Assembly: GCA_035687895.1 (NCBI GenBank)
Contig: DASRUE010000117.1
Coordinates: 1-24,798 of the forward strand
DNA from: JAERML01 sp035687895
Lineage (GTDB): Bacteria > Bacteroidota > Ignavibacteria > UBA10030 > UBA6906
DNA length: 24,798 nt
Direction of reading: 5' to 3'
In this document: positions 6,979 through 14,310 of the stretch, one piece after another
Position numbering within the stretch: position 1 is the stretch's first letter
Layout: every line of letters begins with the position of its first letter
Made by a program: the position numbers and the translations under genes
Notes under the pieces: generated by a model
What the model saw: only the letters and a program-made list of their open reading frames with translations
Databases searched by the model: none
What the model was told of the DNA's origin: nothing

Positions 6979-8932
6979 TCGGAACAGTCATTAGTTGGTC
7001 ATAGACCCGTTGATACTCGTTGGCCTTGGTCGTGTCCTTCTTGTAGGAACGGTACACCTCGGCCAGCGCCCGATAGGCTCCGGCATAGGAAGACTCGCTC
7101 TTCAGAATACTCTCTAAACGAACAATCGCTTCATCCGGCTGGTTCTTCCGGAGAGCAATCTCGGCCAGAGCCATCGGCACATCGGGCAAAGATGGGTGTA
7201 GTTGTCGGGCCGTCCGGAGTTCCGCCTCGGCCTCATCAAACCGGCCGACAACAATCAACGCCCGCCCCAGGAGAAAATGTGTCCGTGCGGATCCGGGATC
7301 CAGTTTCACTGCCTGTTGCAGAATTGGTCCGGCCTGCTGTACGTTACCGATCGAAAGATAGTACATCCCGGCCTGGGTCATCTGTCCTACGTCCCGCGGC
7401 GTGAAATGTGTCACCGCAGGATCGAACTCGAACACTTCCATAATCTCCGGGTGTTGCACGTCGGTCTGGAAGATCGGACTCCGGTTCACAACCTCGAACC
7501 AGTTCCGCAACACTGCGAGATGCGTGACCCCATGGGAAACCAGAAATCCCTGCAGCTTGTCCAGCCGGCCGATGTTCTCGATCATCTCCGGCGAAACGAG
7601 GCCCACCATATCAACCACCCGACGTCCTGAATAGAATGCGATTGCCCCGATGTCATGTGTTGCAACAATCGCGTTCTCCGGGAGGTGCTGGTTCAGCCAG
7701 CGAGCGGTCTTCACCTGTCGTTCACTGATGTACTTGCAGTAGTCGGCATAGGTTAGTCTCGTTTCCCACGAAGCGAGTCCAAACTGCACACACATCATCG
7801 CAAGAAGAATCACCTGAACGCCCAACACAACCTTCCGGGCATCAAGAACCGAGAGCATTCTCCCGCCGGCATGTAGTACTGATCTCAGTCCTCCAATAGC
7901 GAGTAGTATCACAAACGGAAGCACCGGCATCAGGTATCTCCCTTCCTGGTACAGGTACGGAAGATTCTTCCAGTAGGCAATGAACATGAGCAGTGGCCAG
8001 AGGAAATAGATCAGGAGCTTCGCCGGTTGTCGCTTGAACACCTGAAAGAAAAGGGAAATCACGCCGATGCCAGCCAGAACCGCGACCGGGGCCATATGGC
8101 CATCAACAAGAAAATGAAACACCTGTTTGGGAAAGTCCGCTCCACCACCGGCGTAATACGTTGTTTTGGCTGCGAACGTGTTCGGCAATATCGAGCCGGA
8201 AAGCGCCAGGTTGAATGCCCCGTATGTAACAGCAAACGCAAGTACTATCAGAAGCGGGATCTTCAACCAGCCGACAGAGACATGGCTTGGTTTTGGATCC
8301 TTCTTCTTCACTGCAGGGGGTCGAACCGCGAATGCATGATAGGCGACATCGACAAAAAGAACGCCGAGGAAGATTACTGCTTCCGGTCTTGCCCAGAGGA
8401 GGAGTCCCGATACTATTCCGAGAGGAATGGTTTTTCGGCTTTTGTAGAAGTAGGTCACTCCGAGGAGTAGAGCAACGAACAGAGTCGTCTCCATTCCGGA
8501 AAGAGCTCCCCATACCAGTCTGGGTTCGAGCACCATCAGGAGTGCTGCGCCAGTGGCAAGGACCCACTCTTGGTCGGCATCATTCCGCGCCACCCTATAG
8601 AGAAAGAAGCCTGCCACCCCAAGGAACAGAATGCCCAGTGCGTAGCTCAACACAAACTCATTCCTGGTGAAGAAGAACCCTGTGGCGAGAAGGAATGTGA
8701 AGAGGGGCGACGTCGAGCCAGAGGTGACCATCTCGTTTTTGAAGTACGAGAAGCTCCCAAAGTCATGCAGGTTCCTGGCAAACTGGAGATGGATCCACGA
8801 ATCATCCAGAGGAAAACCGGGGCTGCCGTTTGCGTGGATGGCCGTGAGCTCCACCGCGACGCAAAATGCGACGCCAAGAAGAAGTACAACCAGGAGCGGA
8901 AGGAACGTGGGGAGCGATGAAGGGTTACTCAT
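6971..8932 (-). CDS. GT39/ArnT-like membrane glycosyltransferase with C-terminal TPR domain
   Basis: The protein has 653 residues. The N-terminal two thirds have roughly ten to twelve hydrophobic segments. The acidic pair Asp43-Asp44 in PLDDSWIHLQFA lies just after the first segment, the position of the conserved acidic motif in GT-C fold transferases that use polyprenyl-phosphate sugars. A soluble region follows (about 400-505: NAIVATHDIGAIAFYSGRRVVDMVG, also typical of these transferases). From about residue 510 there are three to four TPR units, for example AGPILQQAVKLDPGSARTHFLLGRAL and EAEAELRTARQLHPS. Donor and acceptor are unknown. It starts eight bases after the tsaD stop and overlaps the mltG start. 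Confidence 0.75.
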   Translation of the reverse strand: MSNPSSLPTFLPLLVVLLLGVAFCVAVELTAIHANGSPGFPLDDSWIHLQFARNLHDFGSFSYFKNEMVTSGSTSPLFTFLLATGFFFTRNEFVLSYALGILFLGVAGFFLYRVARNDADQEWVLATGAALLMVLEPRLVWGALSGMETTLFVALLLGVTYFYKSRKTIPLGIVSGLLLWARPEAVIFLGVLFVDVAYHAFAVRPPAVKKKDPKPSHVSVGWLKIPLLIVLAFAVTYGAFNLALSGSILPNTFAAKTTYYAGGGADFPKQVFHFLVDGHMAPVAVLAGIGVISLFFQVFKRQPAKLLIYFLWPLLMFIAYWKNLPYLYQEGRYLMPVLPFVILLAIGGLRSVLHAGGRMLSVLDARKVVLGVQVILLAMMCVQFGLASWETRLTYADYCKYISERQVKTARWLNQHLPENAIVATHDIGAIAFYSGRRVVDMVGLVSPEMIENIGRLDKLQGFLVSHGVTHLAVLRNWFEVVNRSPIFQTDVQHPEIMEVFEFDPAVTHFTPRDVGQMTQAGMYYLSIGNVQQAGPILQQAVKLDPGSARTHFLLGRALIVVGRFDEAEAELRTARQLHPSLPDVPMALAEIALRKNQPDEAIVRLESILKSESSYAGAYRALAEVYRSYKKDTTKANEYQRVYDQLMTVPNE

Positions 8933-8940
8933 CAGGCGGG

Positions 8941-9960
8941 TCAGAGAGAAAGGTTCGCAACGGCACCTAACTCAAGGCTGGAAGTAACGCCTGCGTTCAG
9001 TTTCATCCATCCGACCAGGCCGATCATAGCGCCATTATCCATGCAGTACTCCAGAGGCGGAAAGAAGAGTCGGTGGCCGCGCTTGTCTGCTTCCTCTTTC
9101 ATACGCGAGCGGAGGAGCGAATTTGCGGAGACGCCTCCGGCGATCGTGACGTCTTTGATGTCCCGTTCGTCTGCAGCCGCGAATGTTTTGGTGACGAGGA
9201 CGTCAATCACCGACAATTGAAAGCTGGCGCATATGTCGGCCACATGTTTACCGTCAAGGCTTCCCCGCCGGAGATCAGCATCCAACAGACCCTGGTTCCT
9301 CAGGTAATAAAGCACCGCCGTCTTAATACCGCTGAAGCTGAAGTCGTAGGAACCTTCTTCGAGGTAGGATCGGGGGAAAGCAATTGCCCGGGGATTCCCC
9401 GATTTCGCCATCTTGTCTACGATTGGCCCACCGGGATACCCCAGACCGAGCATCTTGGCAACTTTGTCGAACGCTTCTCCTGCTGCATCGTCACGCGTTT
9501 CACCCAGGAGCGCGTGCTTGAACGGCTCATCGACTACAACGAGCATCGTGTGGCCCCCAGAGACGATCAATGACAGAAACGGATAAGAGGGCTTGGGTTC
9601 GGCCAGGAAATTGGAGTAGAGATGCCCTTCCATGTGGTTCACCCCCACAAAAGGTACACTCAATCCAAATGCCATCGCTTTGGCAAAGTTCAGCCCAACC
9701 AGAATTGCTCCGACGAGACCGGGGCCTTGCGTAGCGGCAACACCGTCGAGATCCTCTTTCGTAACGCCCGCCTTGATCAGCGCATTGTCCACCACCTCGA
9801 TGATCATTCGTTGATGGGCACGGGAGGCAAGTTCGGGCACTACGCCACCATACTGAGCGTGCACCAACTGCGAAGAGATGATGTTGGACTTTACAACGCC
9901 ATCCACAAGAACTGCGGCCGAGGTTTCGTCGCACGATGTCTCAATGCCAAGAACGACCAT
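8941..9960 (-). CDS. tsaD: tRNA N6-adenosine threonylcarbamoyltransferase TsaD
   Basis: TsaD transfers the threonylcarbamoyl group from threonylcarbamoyl-AMP to A37 of tRNAs that read ANN codons, working with TsaB and TsaE. The protein has 339 residues, the usual length. Visible signatures are the ASKHA-fold start VLGIETSCDETSAAV, the metal-binding His109 and His113 in NHMEGH, the SGGHTMLV phosphate loop, FSFSGIKTAVLYYL and the terminal CMDNGAMIGLVG. It is the first gene of a minus-strand run with the glycosyltransferase and mltG. A TATATT (minus strand, 9969-9964) sits immediately before the ATG without a good -35, so the promoter is unclear. Confidence 0.97.
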   Translation of the reverse strand: MVVLGIETSCDETSAAVLVDGVVKSNIISSQLVHAQYGGVVPELASRAHQRMIIEVVDNALIKAGVTKEDLDGVAATQGPGLVGAILVGLNFAKAMAFGLSVPFVGVNHMEGHLYSNFLAEPKPSYPFLSLIVSGGHTMLVVVDEPFKHALLGETRDDAAGEAFDKVAKMLGLGYPGGPIVDKMAKSGNPRAIAFPRSYLEEGSYDFSFSGIKTAVLYYLRNQGLLDADLRRGSLDGKHVADICASFQLSVIDVLVTKTFAAADERDIKDVTIAGGVSANSLLRSRMKEEADKRGHRLFFPPLEYCMDNGAMIGLVGWMKLNAGVTSSLELGAVANLSL

Positions 9961-10102
9961 GTCAATATAATCAAATGAACAATAGTGTCTGAGCGCGATT
10001 CATAAGCACAACGTGTGGCTCATTGTCCGCATGGTAACCAAATGAGGGCTGATTATCAAGAAATGAATTAACATCCAACGATCCCGGAAGACAAAATTCC
10101 GG

Positions 10103-10131
10103 TTGCAAGGCAAAGGTATTTTCCATATATT
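10103..10131 (+). promoter_or_regulatory. predicted rpmB promoter
   Basis: TTGCAA (10103-10108), 17 bases, then TATATT (10126-10131), which continues as TATATTTG and so also fits the Bacteroidota TAnnTTTG element. It lies 36 bases before the rpmB start. It is the best promoter match in the window. Confidence 0.6.
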
Positions 10132-10166
10132 TGTCCCACTCAATTTATCCAAGGCAAGGAAATCCC

Positions 10167-10358
10167 ATGGCAAAGATGTGTGATATCTGCGGGAAGAAGC
10201 CGGTCAGCGGCAACAATATCAGCCACGCACACAACCGGACGCGCCGTCGCTGGCTCCCGAATCTCCAGAGTGTCCGTGCGAATGTCAACGGCCGGACGAA
10301 GCGCCTTACCGTTTGCACCACCTGCATTAAGTCGAACAAGGTCTTGAAGGCGGCCTGA
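10167..10358 (+). CDS. rpmB: 50S ribosomal protein bL28
   Basis: The protein has 63 residues and is a standard bL28, a component of the large ribosomal subunit. It begins MAKMCDICGKKPVSGNN and contains the basic stretch HNRTRRRWLPNLQSV. Two CxxC pairs (CDIC near the N-terminus, CTTC near the C-terminus) make it the zinc-binding (C+) form. The ATG at 10167 is used because AAGGCAAGGA lies just upstream; an upstream TTG at 10131 overlaps the -10 box and is unlikely. It is a single-gene unit with its own promoter and terminator. Confidence 0.97.
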   Translation: MAKMCDICGKKPVSGNNISHAHNRTRRRWLPNLQSVRANVNGRTKRLTVCTTCIKSNKVLKAA

Positions 10359-10386
10359 CGGCGGCAGGTGGGAGTTTGGTTTCGCG

Positions 10387-10416
10387 AGCCATCATTGTTT
10401 GGTGATGGCTTTTTTG
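10387..10416 (+). terminator. Rho-independent terminator after rpmB
   Basis: An 8-bp stem, AGCCATCA (10387-10394) with TGATGGCT (10403-10410), encloses an 8-base loop and is followed by a run of T. It begins 29 bases after the rpmB stop. Confidence 0.8.
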
Positions 10417-10475
10417 TTCCGGCAAGAGAAAACACCACAAAGACCGGGGCAAGTTCAATATCTCCCTTCTTCGAT

Positions 10476-10503
10476 CACCTTTGTGTCCTTTGTGACTTAG
10501 TGG
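10476..10503 (+). repeat. CTTTGTG-type dispersed repeat motif
   Basis: The stretch contains CTTTGTG twice with a 2-base spacer (CCTTTGTGTCCTTTGTGA), then CTTAGTGG. An inverted, shorter counterpart CACCACAAAG lies at 10433-10442. Similar tandem CACAAAG/CTTTGTG words recur in intergenic regions of many bacterial genomes. No function is known to me. Confidence 0.35.
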
Positions 10504-10516
10504 CATCATTCTTTCC

Positions 10517-11152
10517 ATGCAAAAAATCGAGCTGCAACTCAACCTCCCGAACTCCCTCACCCTTCTCCGGATCGCCCTTACTCCGGTGTTCGCCTTTCTG
10601 CTGATGTCTGATTCTTCCCTCAACAGGCAGGCGTCCCTCGGGGTGTTCATTGTCGCGGCACTCACCGATTGGTATGACGGTTGGATCGCCCGGAAGATGG
10701 GCTACACCTCGCGGTGGGGTAAGTTTCTCGATCCTCTTGCGGATAAGATCCTCTCCTCAGCGGCGCTGCTTGTGTATGTCGGACTGGGATTGGTGGACGC
10801 GTGGATGGTTTGGATCGTCATCGTGCGTGATTTCCTCATCACCGGCCTTCGCAGCTATGCGGAATACAAAGACCAACCGATCATTACTTCAAAGGGCGCC
10901 CAGGCAAAGACGTTCGGACAGTTCGTGGTTATCTACTACATCTTAATCCTCTACGTTGCACGGAGCGTGCCTGCAATTGACGAACAGTGGGGCTCCACCA
11001 TCGATGCACTCATGCACCCGCAAGTGCTTTTCGGAATGATGCTGGTGGTAACCCTTTCCACTGTCGGTACAGGGCTGGCATACCTGTTTGATAATAGAAA
11101 ATTTCTTCGTGAGCTTTATGTCAACGTCTTCAAGTCAGGAACCAGCCGGTAG
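10517..11152 (+). CDS. pgsA: CDP-diacylglycerol-glycerol-3-phosphate 3-phosphatidyltransferase
   Basis: PgsA makes phosphatidylglycerophosphate from CDP-diacylglycerol and glycerol 3-phosphate, in the cytoplasmic membrane. The protein has 211 residues and several hydrophobic segments. The CDP-alcohol phosphotransferase signature is complete: Asp51, Asp54, Gly55, Ala58, Arg59, Gly68, Asp72 and Asp76, in the spacing D-x2-D-G-x2-A-R-x8-G-x3-D-x3-D. The N-terminus has the usual LNLPNSLTLLRI. Its 3' end overlaps the start of pgpA, which encodes the next enzyme in the same pathway, so the two are almost certainly co-expressed. Confidence 0.95.
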   Translation: MQKIELQLNLPNSLTLLRIALTPVFAFLLMSDSSLNRQASLGVFIVAALTDWYDGWIARKMGYTSRWGKFLDPLADKILSSAALLVYVGLGLVDAWMVWIVIVRDFLITGLRSYAEYKDQPIITSKGAQAKTFGQFVVIYYILILYVARSVPAIDEQWGSTIDALMHPQVLFGMMLVVTLSTVGTGLAYLFDNRKFLRELYVNVFKSGTSR

Positions 11153-11690
11153 TCCAGCCCCGGTTTCCTTTCTCACTCGTCTGATCGCGACGGGGCTCTA
11201 CTCCGGATATATCCCGTGGGCTTCAGGAACATTCGGTACTTTGGTGGGGATCATCGTCTGCTTGATTCCAGGTGTCTCAGACTCCGTTTTTCTGGGAGTC
11301 CTCATTGTTGTGTTCTTCTTTGTAGGAGCTGCAACATCAAGTCGCGTGGCGCACGCGGTCGGTCACAAACTTACTCGATCGGCTGAGTTGGCAAAAGCAA
11401 CGTTTCAATCGGGGAGCCATGGCAATCCTGACCCTTCCATCGTGGTCATCGATGAAATTGTCGGCGTCTGGATCACGCTCTTTGCAATTCCACTCTCCCC
11501 TCTCAGTGTGGCTACAGCCTTCTTTGCATTTCGAGCGTTTGACATACTCAAGCCACCTCCTGCGCGACAGGTCGAACAAATCCCCGATGGATGGGGAATC
11601 ATGCTGGATGACGTCGTAGCCGGTGTGTACGCCAACATCGCAACGCGCATTGCCTTGTTCGTGCTCTCCCTTTTCCTTCCAAATCTTTGA
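11118..11690 (+). CDS. pgpA: phosphatidylglycerophosphatase A
   Basis: PgpA removes the phosphate from phosphatidylglycerophosphate to give phosphatidylglycerol, the step after PgsA. The protein has 190 residues from the ATG at 11118. It has the family pattern GYIPWASGTFGTLVG, the conserved acidic motif VVIDEIVGVWI and FRAFDILKPPPARQVE, with hydrophobic segments between them. The frame extends ten codons further upstream, but the ATG at 11118 is the better match to family length. The gene starts inside the 3' end of pgsA (35-base overlap), a sign of translational coupling. Confidence 0.92.
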   Translation: MSTSSSQEPAGSPAPVSFLTRLIATGLYSGYIPWASGTFGTLVGIIVCLIPGVSDSVFLGVLIVVFFFVGAATSSRVAHAVGHKLTRSAELAKATFQSGSHGNPDPSIVVIDEIVGVWITLFAIPLSPLSVATAFFAFRAFDILKPPPARQVEQIPDGWGIMLDDVVAGVYANIATRIALFVLSLFLPNL

Positions 11691-11706
11691 TGAAAAAAGC
11701 CAGGGT

Positions 11707-12948
11707 ATGAACGCTGAGATCATCACGATCGGCGACGAACTCCTCATCGGACAGGTCATCAACACCAATCAGGCATACATTGCGGGGAGACTGGGTACCA
11801 TCGGTGTGCCTGTTCACCGCATGACGACCGTGGGGGATGGACTTGAGTCGATACTCGACTCTTTCCGTGAGGCATGGAAACGAAGCGGCGTCGTAATTGT
11901 CACAGGCGGCCTCGGACCCACGCATGACGATGTCACCAAGAAGGCGGTCTGCACATTCTTCGATTCTGATCTCGTCAGCGATGCTGACCTGCGCAAGCAC
12001 ATCGAGGGAATAATGAAGAGGCGGAACATCGGTTGGACGCCTGCGACAGAGGAACAAACGATGGTGCCCCGCAAGGCGCAGATTATCCCAAACCCTGTTG
12101 GTACGGCCGCGGGCATGCTGTTCCAAGAGGATGAGAAGTACTTCATTGTCCTCCCCGGGGTCCCATATGAAATGAAAGAGATGACCGACCAGTCCGTCAT
12201 TCCCTTCCTCGCTCCCAAGGTAAAAGGCTCGGTCATCCGCCACCTTACTCTCAGAACAACAGGAATCCCCGAAAGCCTGCTCGCCCGGCAGTTGGGTAAC
12301 CTGGACGAGATCCTGCGCGGTGCAAAGCTGGCGTTTCTCCCTTCCCTCACCGGCGTCAGGCTTCGGATTACGGTGCAGGAACGGACCGAAGCGACAGCAA
12401 ATGCCATAATCCGGCAAGTCGAAGAAAGAATCAGAGCAAAGGCACAGAAGTATATTTACGGCACAGGTGAGGAAGAGCTGGAGGAATCCCTTGGCAAAAT
12501 CCTGACCGAACGGAAGCTCACAATTGCAGTTGCCGAATCCTGCACGGGAGGGCTCATCGCCAACAGGATTACCAATGTGAGCGGGAGTTCCTCGTATTTT
12601 GACCGAGGCGTCGTCGCCTATAGCAACCATTCCAAGACCCAACTCCTCAGCGTTCCTTCAGCGCTCATCGAAACACACGGTGCCGTAAGCAAGGAAGTCG
12701 CCTCAGCGATGGCAGAGGGAGTACGAAAGGCCGCCCACACTGACATCGGACTGTCAACAACGGGCATCGCCGGCCCAAGCGGCGGAACACCCGAGAAACC
12801 AGAGGGACTCGTCTGGATTGGCTATTCTGATACCAATACCACCATTGCGCTGAAGTTCAACTTCGGCGACAACCGGCTCCGGTTCAAAGAGAGAGCCTCG
12901 CAAGCTGCGCTGGAGTTGGTGAGAAGAAGGGTGCTGAGGATCGAGTGA
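11707..12948 (+). CDS. cinA: CinA family protein (competence/damage-inducible, NMN amidohydrolase)
   Basis: The protein has 413 residues with both CinA domains. Residues 1-170 form the MoaB/Mog-like domain (IITIGDELLIGQVINTNQ, VIVTGGLGPTHDD), linked in some species to ADP-ribose or NAD-derived pyrophosphate hydrolysis. About 250-413 form the PncC-type nicotinamide mononucleotide deamidase domain (TIAVAESCTGGLIAN, YFDRGVVAYSN, STTGIAGPSGGTPEKPEG). The frame runs 28 codons upstream into pgpA, but the ATG at 11707 starts exactly at the conserved MNAEIITIGDE and follows CAGGG. The gene lies 16 bases after pgpA. In many bacteria cinA is upstream of recA, as here. Confidence 0.95.
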   Translation: MNAEIITIGDELLIGQVINTNQAYIAGRLGTIGVPVHRMTTVGDGLESILDSFREAWKRSGVVIVTGGLGPTHDDVTKKAVCTFFDSDLVSDADLRKHIEGIMKRRNIGWTPATEEQTMVPRKAQIIPNPVGTAAGMLFQEDEKYFIVLPGVPYEMKEMTDQSVIPFLAPKVKGSVIRHLTLRTTGIPESLLARQLGNLDEILRGAKLAFLPSLTGVRLRITVQERTEATANAIIRQVEERIRAKAQKYIYGTGEEELEESLGKILTERKLTIAVAESCTGGLIANRITNVSGSSSYFDRGVVAYSNHSKTQLLSVPSALIETHGAVSKEVASAMAEGVRKAAHTDIGLSTTGIAGPSGGTPEKPEGLVWIGYSDTNTTIALKFNFGDNRLRFKERASQAALELVRRRVLRIE

Positions 12949-13104
12949 ATGGTTGCCCGCTCAGGAATTGAACGCCGGAAGGTTCAGCAGAAAGGCGGCT
13001 GAAGTAGACACACTGAACACGCATGACCTCGAAAGGGCAAGCCACGGGAGACTTGTTGCCCGATTTCGTTTCTTATGGTAGGGGACAAAGAACTCCCCAT
13101 CCAC
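12949..13104. other. intergenic stretch upstream of the transposase, two weak hairpins
   Basis: No gene is seen. A weak hairpin pairs GGGCAA (13035-13040) with TTGCCC (13056-13061). Another pairs GGGGA (13081-13085) with TCCCC (13094-13098). The latter overlaps GTAGGGG, which is also the core of the palindrome inside the transposase, so this may be the left end of the mobile element. Confidence 0.3.
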
Positions 13105-13637
13105 ATGCCATACGATCCACAACTCCATCACCGTCGCTCGATCCGTTTACAGGAGTATGATTGCTCTTGGCCGGATGGTACCATGTGACGATTGTGGGAA
13201 AGGACCGTCAGTCCATCTTTGGCGAAATCATCGCAGATAAAATGCATTTGAATGAAATCGGCAAGATCGTTGAAGAAGAATGGCTCAAGACACCGGCCAT
13301 CAGGTCAAATGTCGAATTGGATGAATACGTTGTAATGCCAAATCATTTGCATGGAATTGCAATCATCAATGATACTCGTAGGGGCGTATCGCAATACGCC
13401 CCTACGAAGGGATTCAGGTCACCATCCCAATCCCTCGGCGCGATAATTCGTGGATTCAAATCTTCCTCAACCAAACGCATTAACCTTACCCGTACCACAC
13501 CCTTTCGTCCCGTATGGCAACGAGGCTTTTACGAACACATCATCCGGAAGGACGCCGACCGACACCATATCCGGCAATATATAGCCAATAACCCGATGCG
13601 CTGGTGTTTGGACGGAGAAAACCCCGAGAATTTCTGA
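13105..13637 (+). pseudogene. REP-associated tyrosine (Y1/HUH) transposase, frameshifted
   Basis: The intact frame would begin at the ATG at 13105 (MPYDPQLHHRRSIRLQEYD, the usual start of this RAYT subgroup) but runs into a TGA at 13186 in that frame. The body of the protein continues from about 13170 in another frame (GWYHVTI onward). One G missing in CCGGATGG near 13171-13178 would join the two. The catalytic parts lie in the second frame: HUH motif MPNHLHG, and the nucleophile Tyr in HIRQYIANNP. Such enzymes make single-strand cuts at REP palindromes. It sits between cinA and thpR, and its last codons abut the thpR start. It may be a dead element, or the shift may be a sequencing error. 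Confidence 0.85.
13376..13407 (+). repeat. 32-bp palindrome (REP-like) inside the transposase gene
   Basis: Two perfectly complementary 14-base arms, TCGTAGGGGCGTAT (13376-13389) and ATACGCCCCTACGA (13394-13407), flank a 4-base loop CGCA. It is read in frame as part of TRRGVSQYAPTK. The GTAGGGGC...GCCCCTAC design is that of palindromes mobilised by RAYT transposases. Confidence 0.85.
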
Positions 13638-13639
13638 TC

Positions 13640-14206
13640 ATGCCCTCCCTCCGCCTCTTCATTGCCATAGAAACCCCTCCCGACCTCAGGCCACAAATTG
13701 CTGCAATTCGTGACAGGCTTAAGGCTTCCGACGCAGATGTGAAATGGGAGCCAAACGAGAAGCTCCATGCAACCATCAAGTTCCTCGGAAATACGGACGA
13801 CCACCTGTTACCTGAAATCGTTTCTTATATTAGGGGGGGGTGCCAGAAGTTCGCACCGTTCCAGATCAGGTACAAAGGAGTCGGATGCTTTCCGAATAGC
13901 CGAACTCCCCGAGTGATCTGGGTGGGGATGGACGAGCCCGGCGGAAACTTGAACCTTCTGCATCTCGAGATCGACTCAGGATTGGTTGCTCTGGGATTCG
14001 AACGAGAAGAAAAGAGATTTCATCCACATGTAACATTGGGTCGAGTGAAGAGCAACAAGAAGATCCATAGCTTGCTTCGCATGATGGAATCCATTACCTT
14101 TGAGAGCCAACCGGTGACAGTGCATGAAATTGCACTGATGCAGAGTGAGTTGAACGCCAGCGGGTCCGTCTATACTATCCTAAACTCAATTCCACTCGGT
14201 TCCTAA
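13640..14206 (+). CDS. thpR: RNA 2',3'-cyclic phosphodiesterase (LigT/ThpR)
   Basis: The protein has 188 residues and belongs to the 2H phosphoesterase family, which opens 2',3'-cyclic phosphates on RNA ends to 2'-phosphates. Both catalytic HxT motifs are present: His43-Ala-Thr45 in KLHATIKFLG and His130-Val-Thr132 in HPHVTLGRV. The N-terminus LRLFIAIETPP is typical. The ATG at 13640 lies two bases after the transposase stop, so any ribosome binding site lies in the transposase 3' end. The frame is also open upstream within the transposase, but those residues do not match the family. An 8-G run (13833-13840) lies in frame without disrupting it. Its place between cinA and recA is common. Confidence 0.93.
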   Translation: MPSLRLFIAIETPPDLRPQIAAIRDRLKASDADVKWEPNEKLHATIKFLGNTDDHLLPEIVSYIRGGCQKFAPFQIRYKGVGCFPNSRTPRVIWVGMDEPGGNLNLLHLEIDSGLVALGFEREEKRFHPHVTLGRVKSNKKIHSLLRMMESITFESQPVTVHEIALMQSELNASGSVYTILNSIPLGS

Positions 14207-14310
14207 GACCGCTGGTTCCATGAGCTCCGTATATCCCATCCTCTGACGAAGGATGGATCGAATGGCCGAACATTACAAAAGCAAATCATTTCACACGAGG
14301 GGAGATAGCC

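Noticed and set aside
11599..12642. 347-codon open frame on the minus strand over pgpA/cinA
   Set aside because: It is a mirror of the cinA reading frame with no start signal or family match.
13161..13637. Intact small transposase starting at a TTG
   Set aside because: The expected N-terminus is present upstream in another frame, so the open frame is the 3' portion of a broken gene.
13833..13840. Run of eight G as a possible frameshift in thpR
   Set aside because: Both HxT motifs on either side are in the same frame and the protein length is normal, so the run is consistent with an intact gene.
14236..14256. Hairpin upstream of recA as a terminator for thpR
   Set aside because: The 7-bp stem CCATCCT/AGGATGG is not followed by a T tract, so it does not qualify as an intrinsic terminator.
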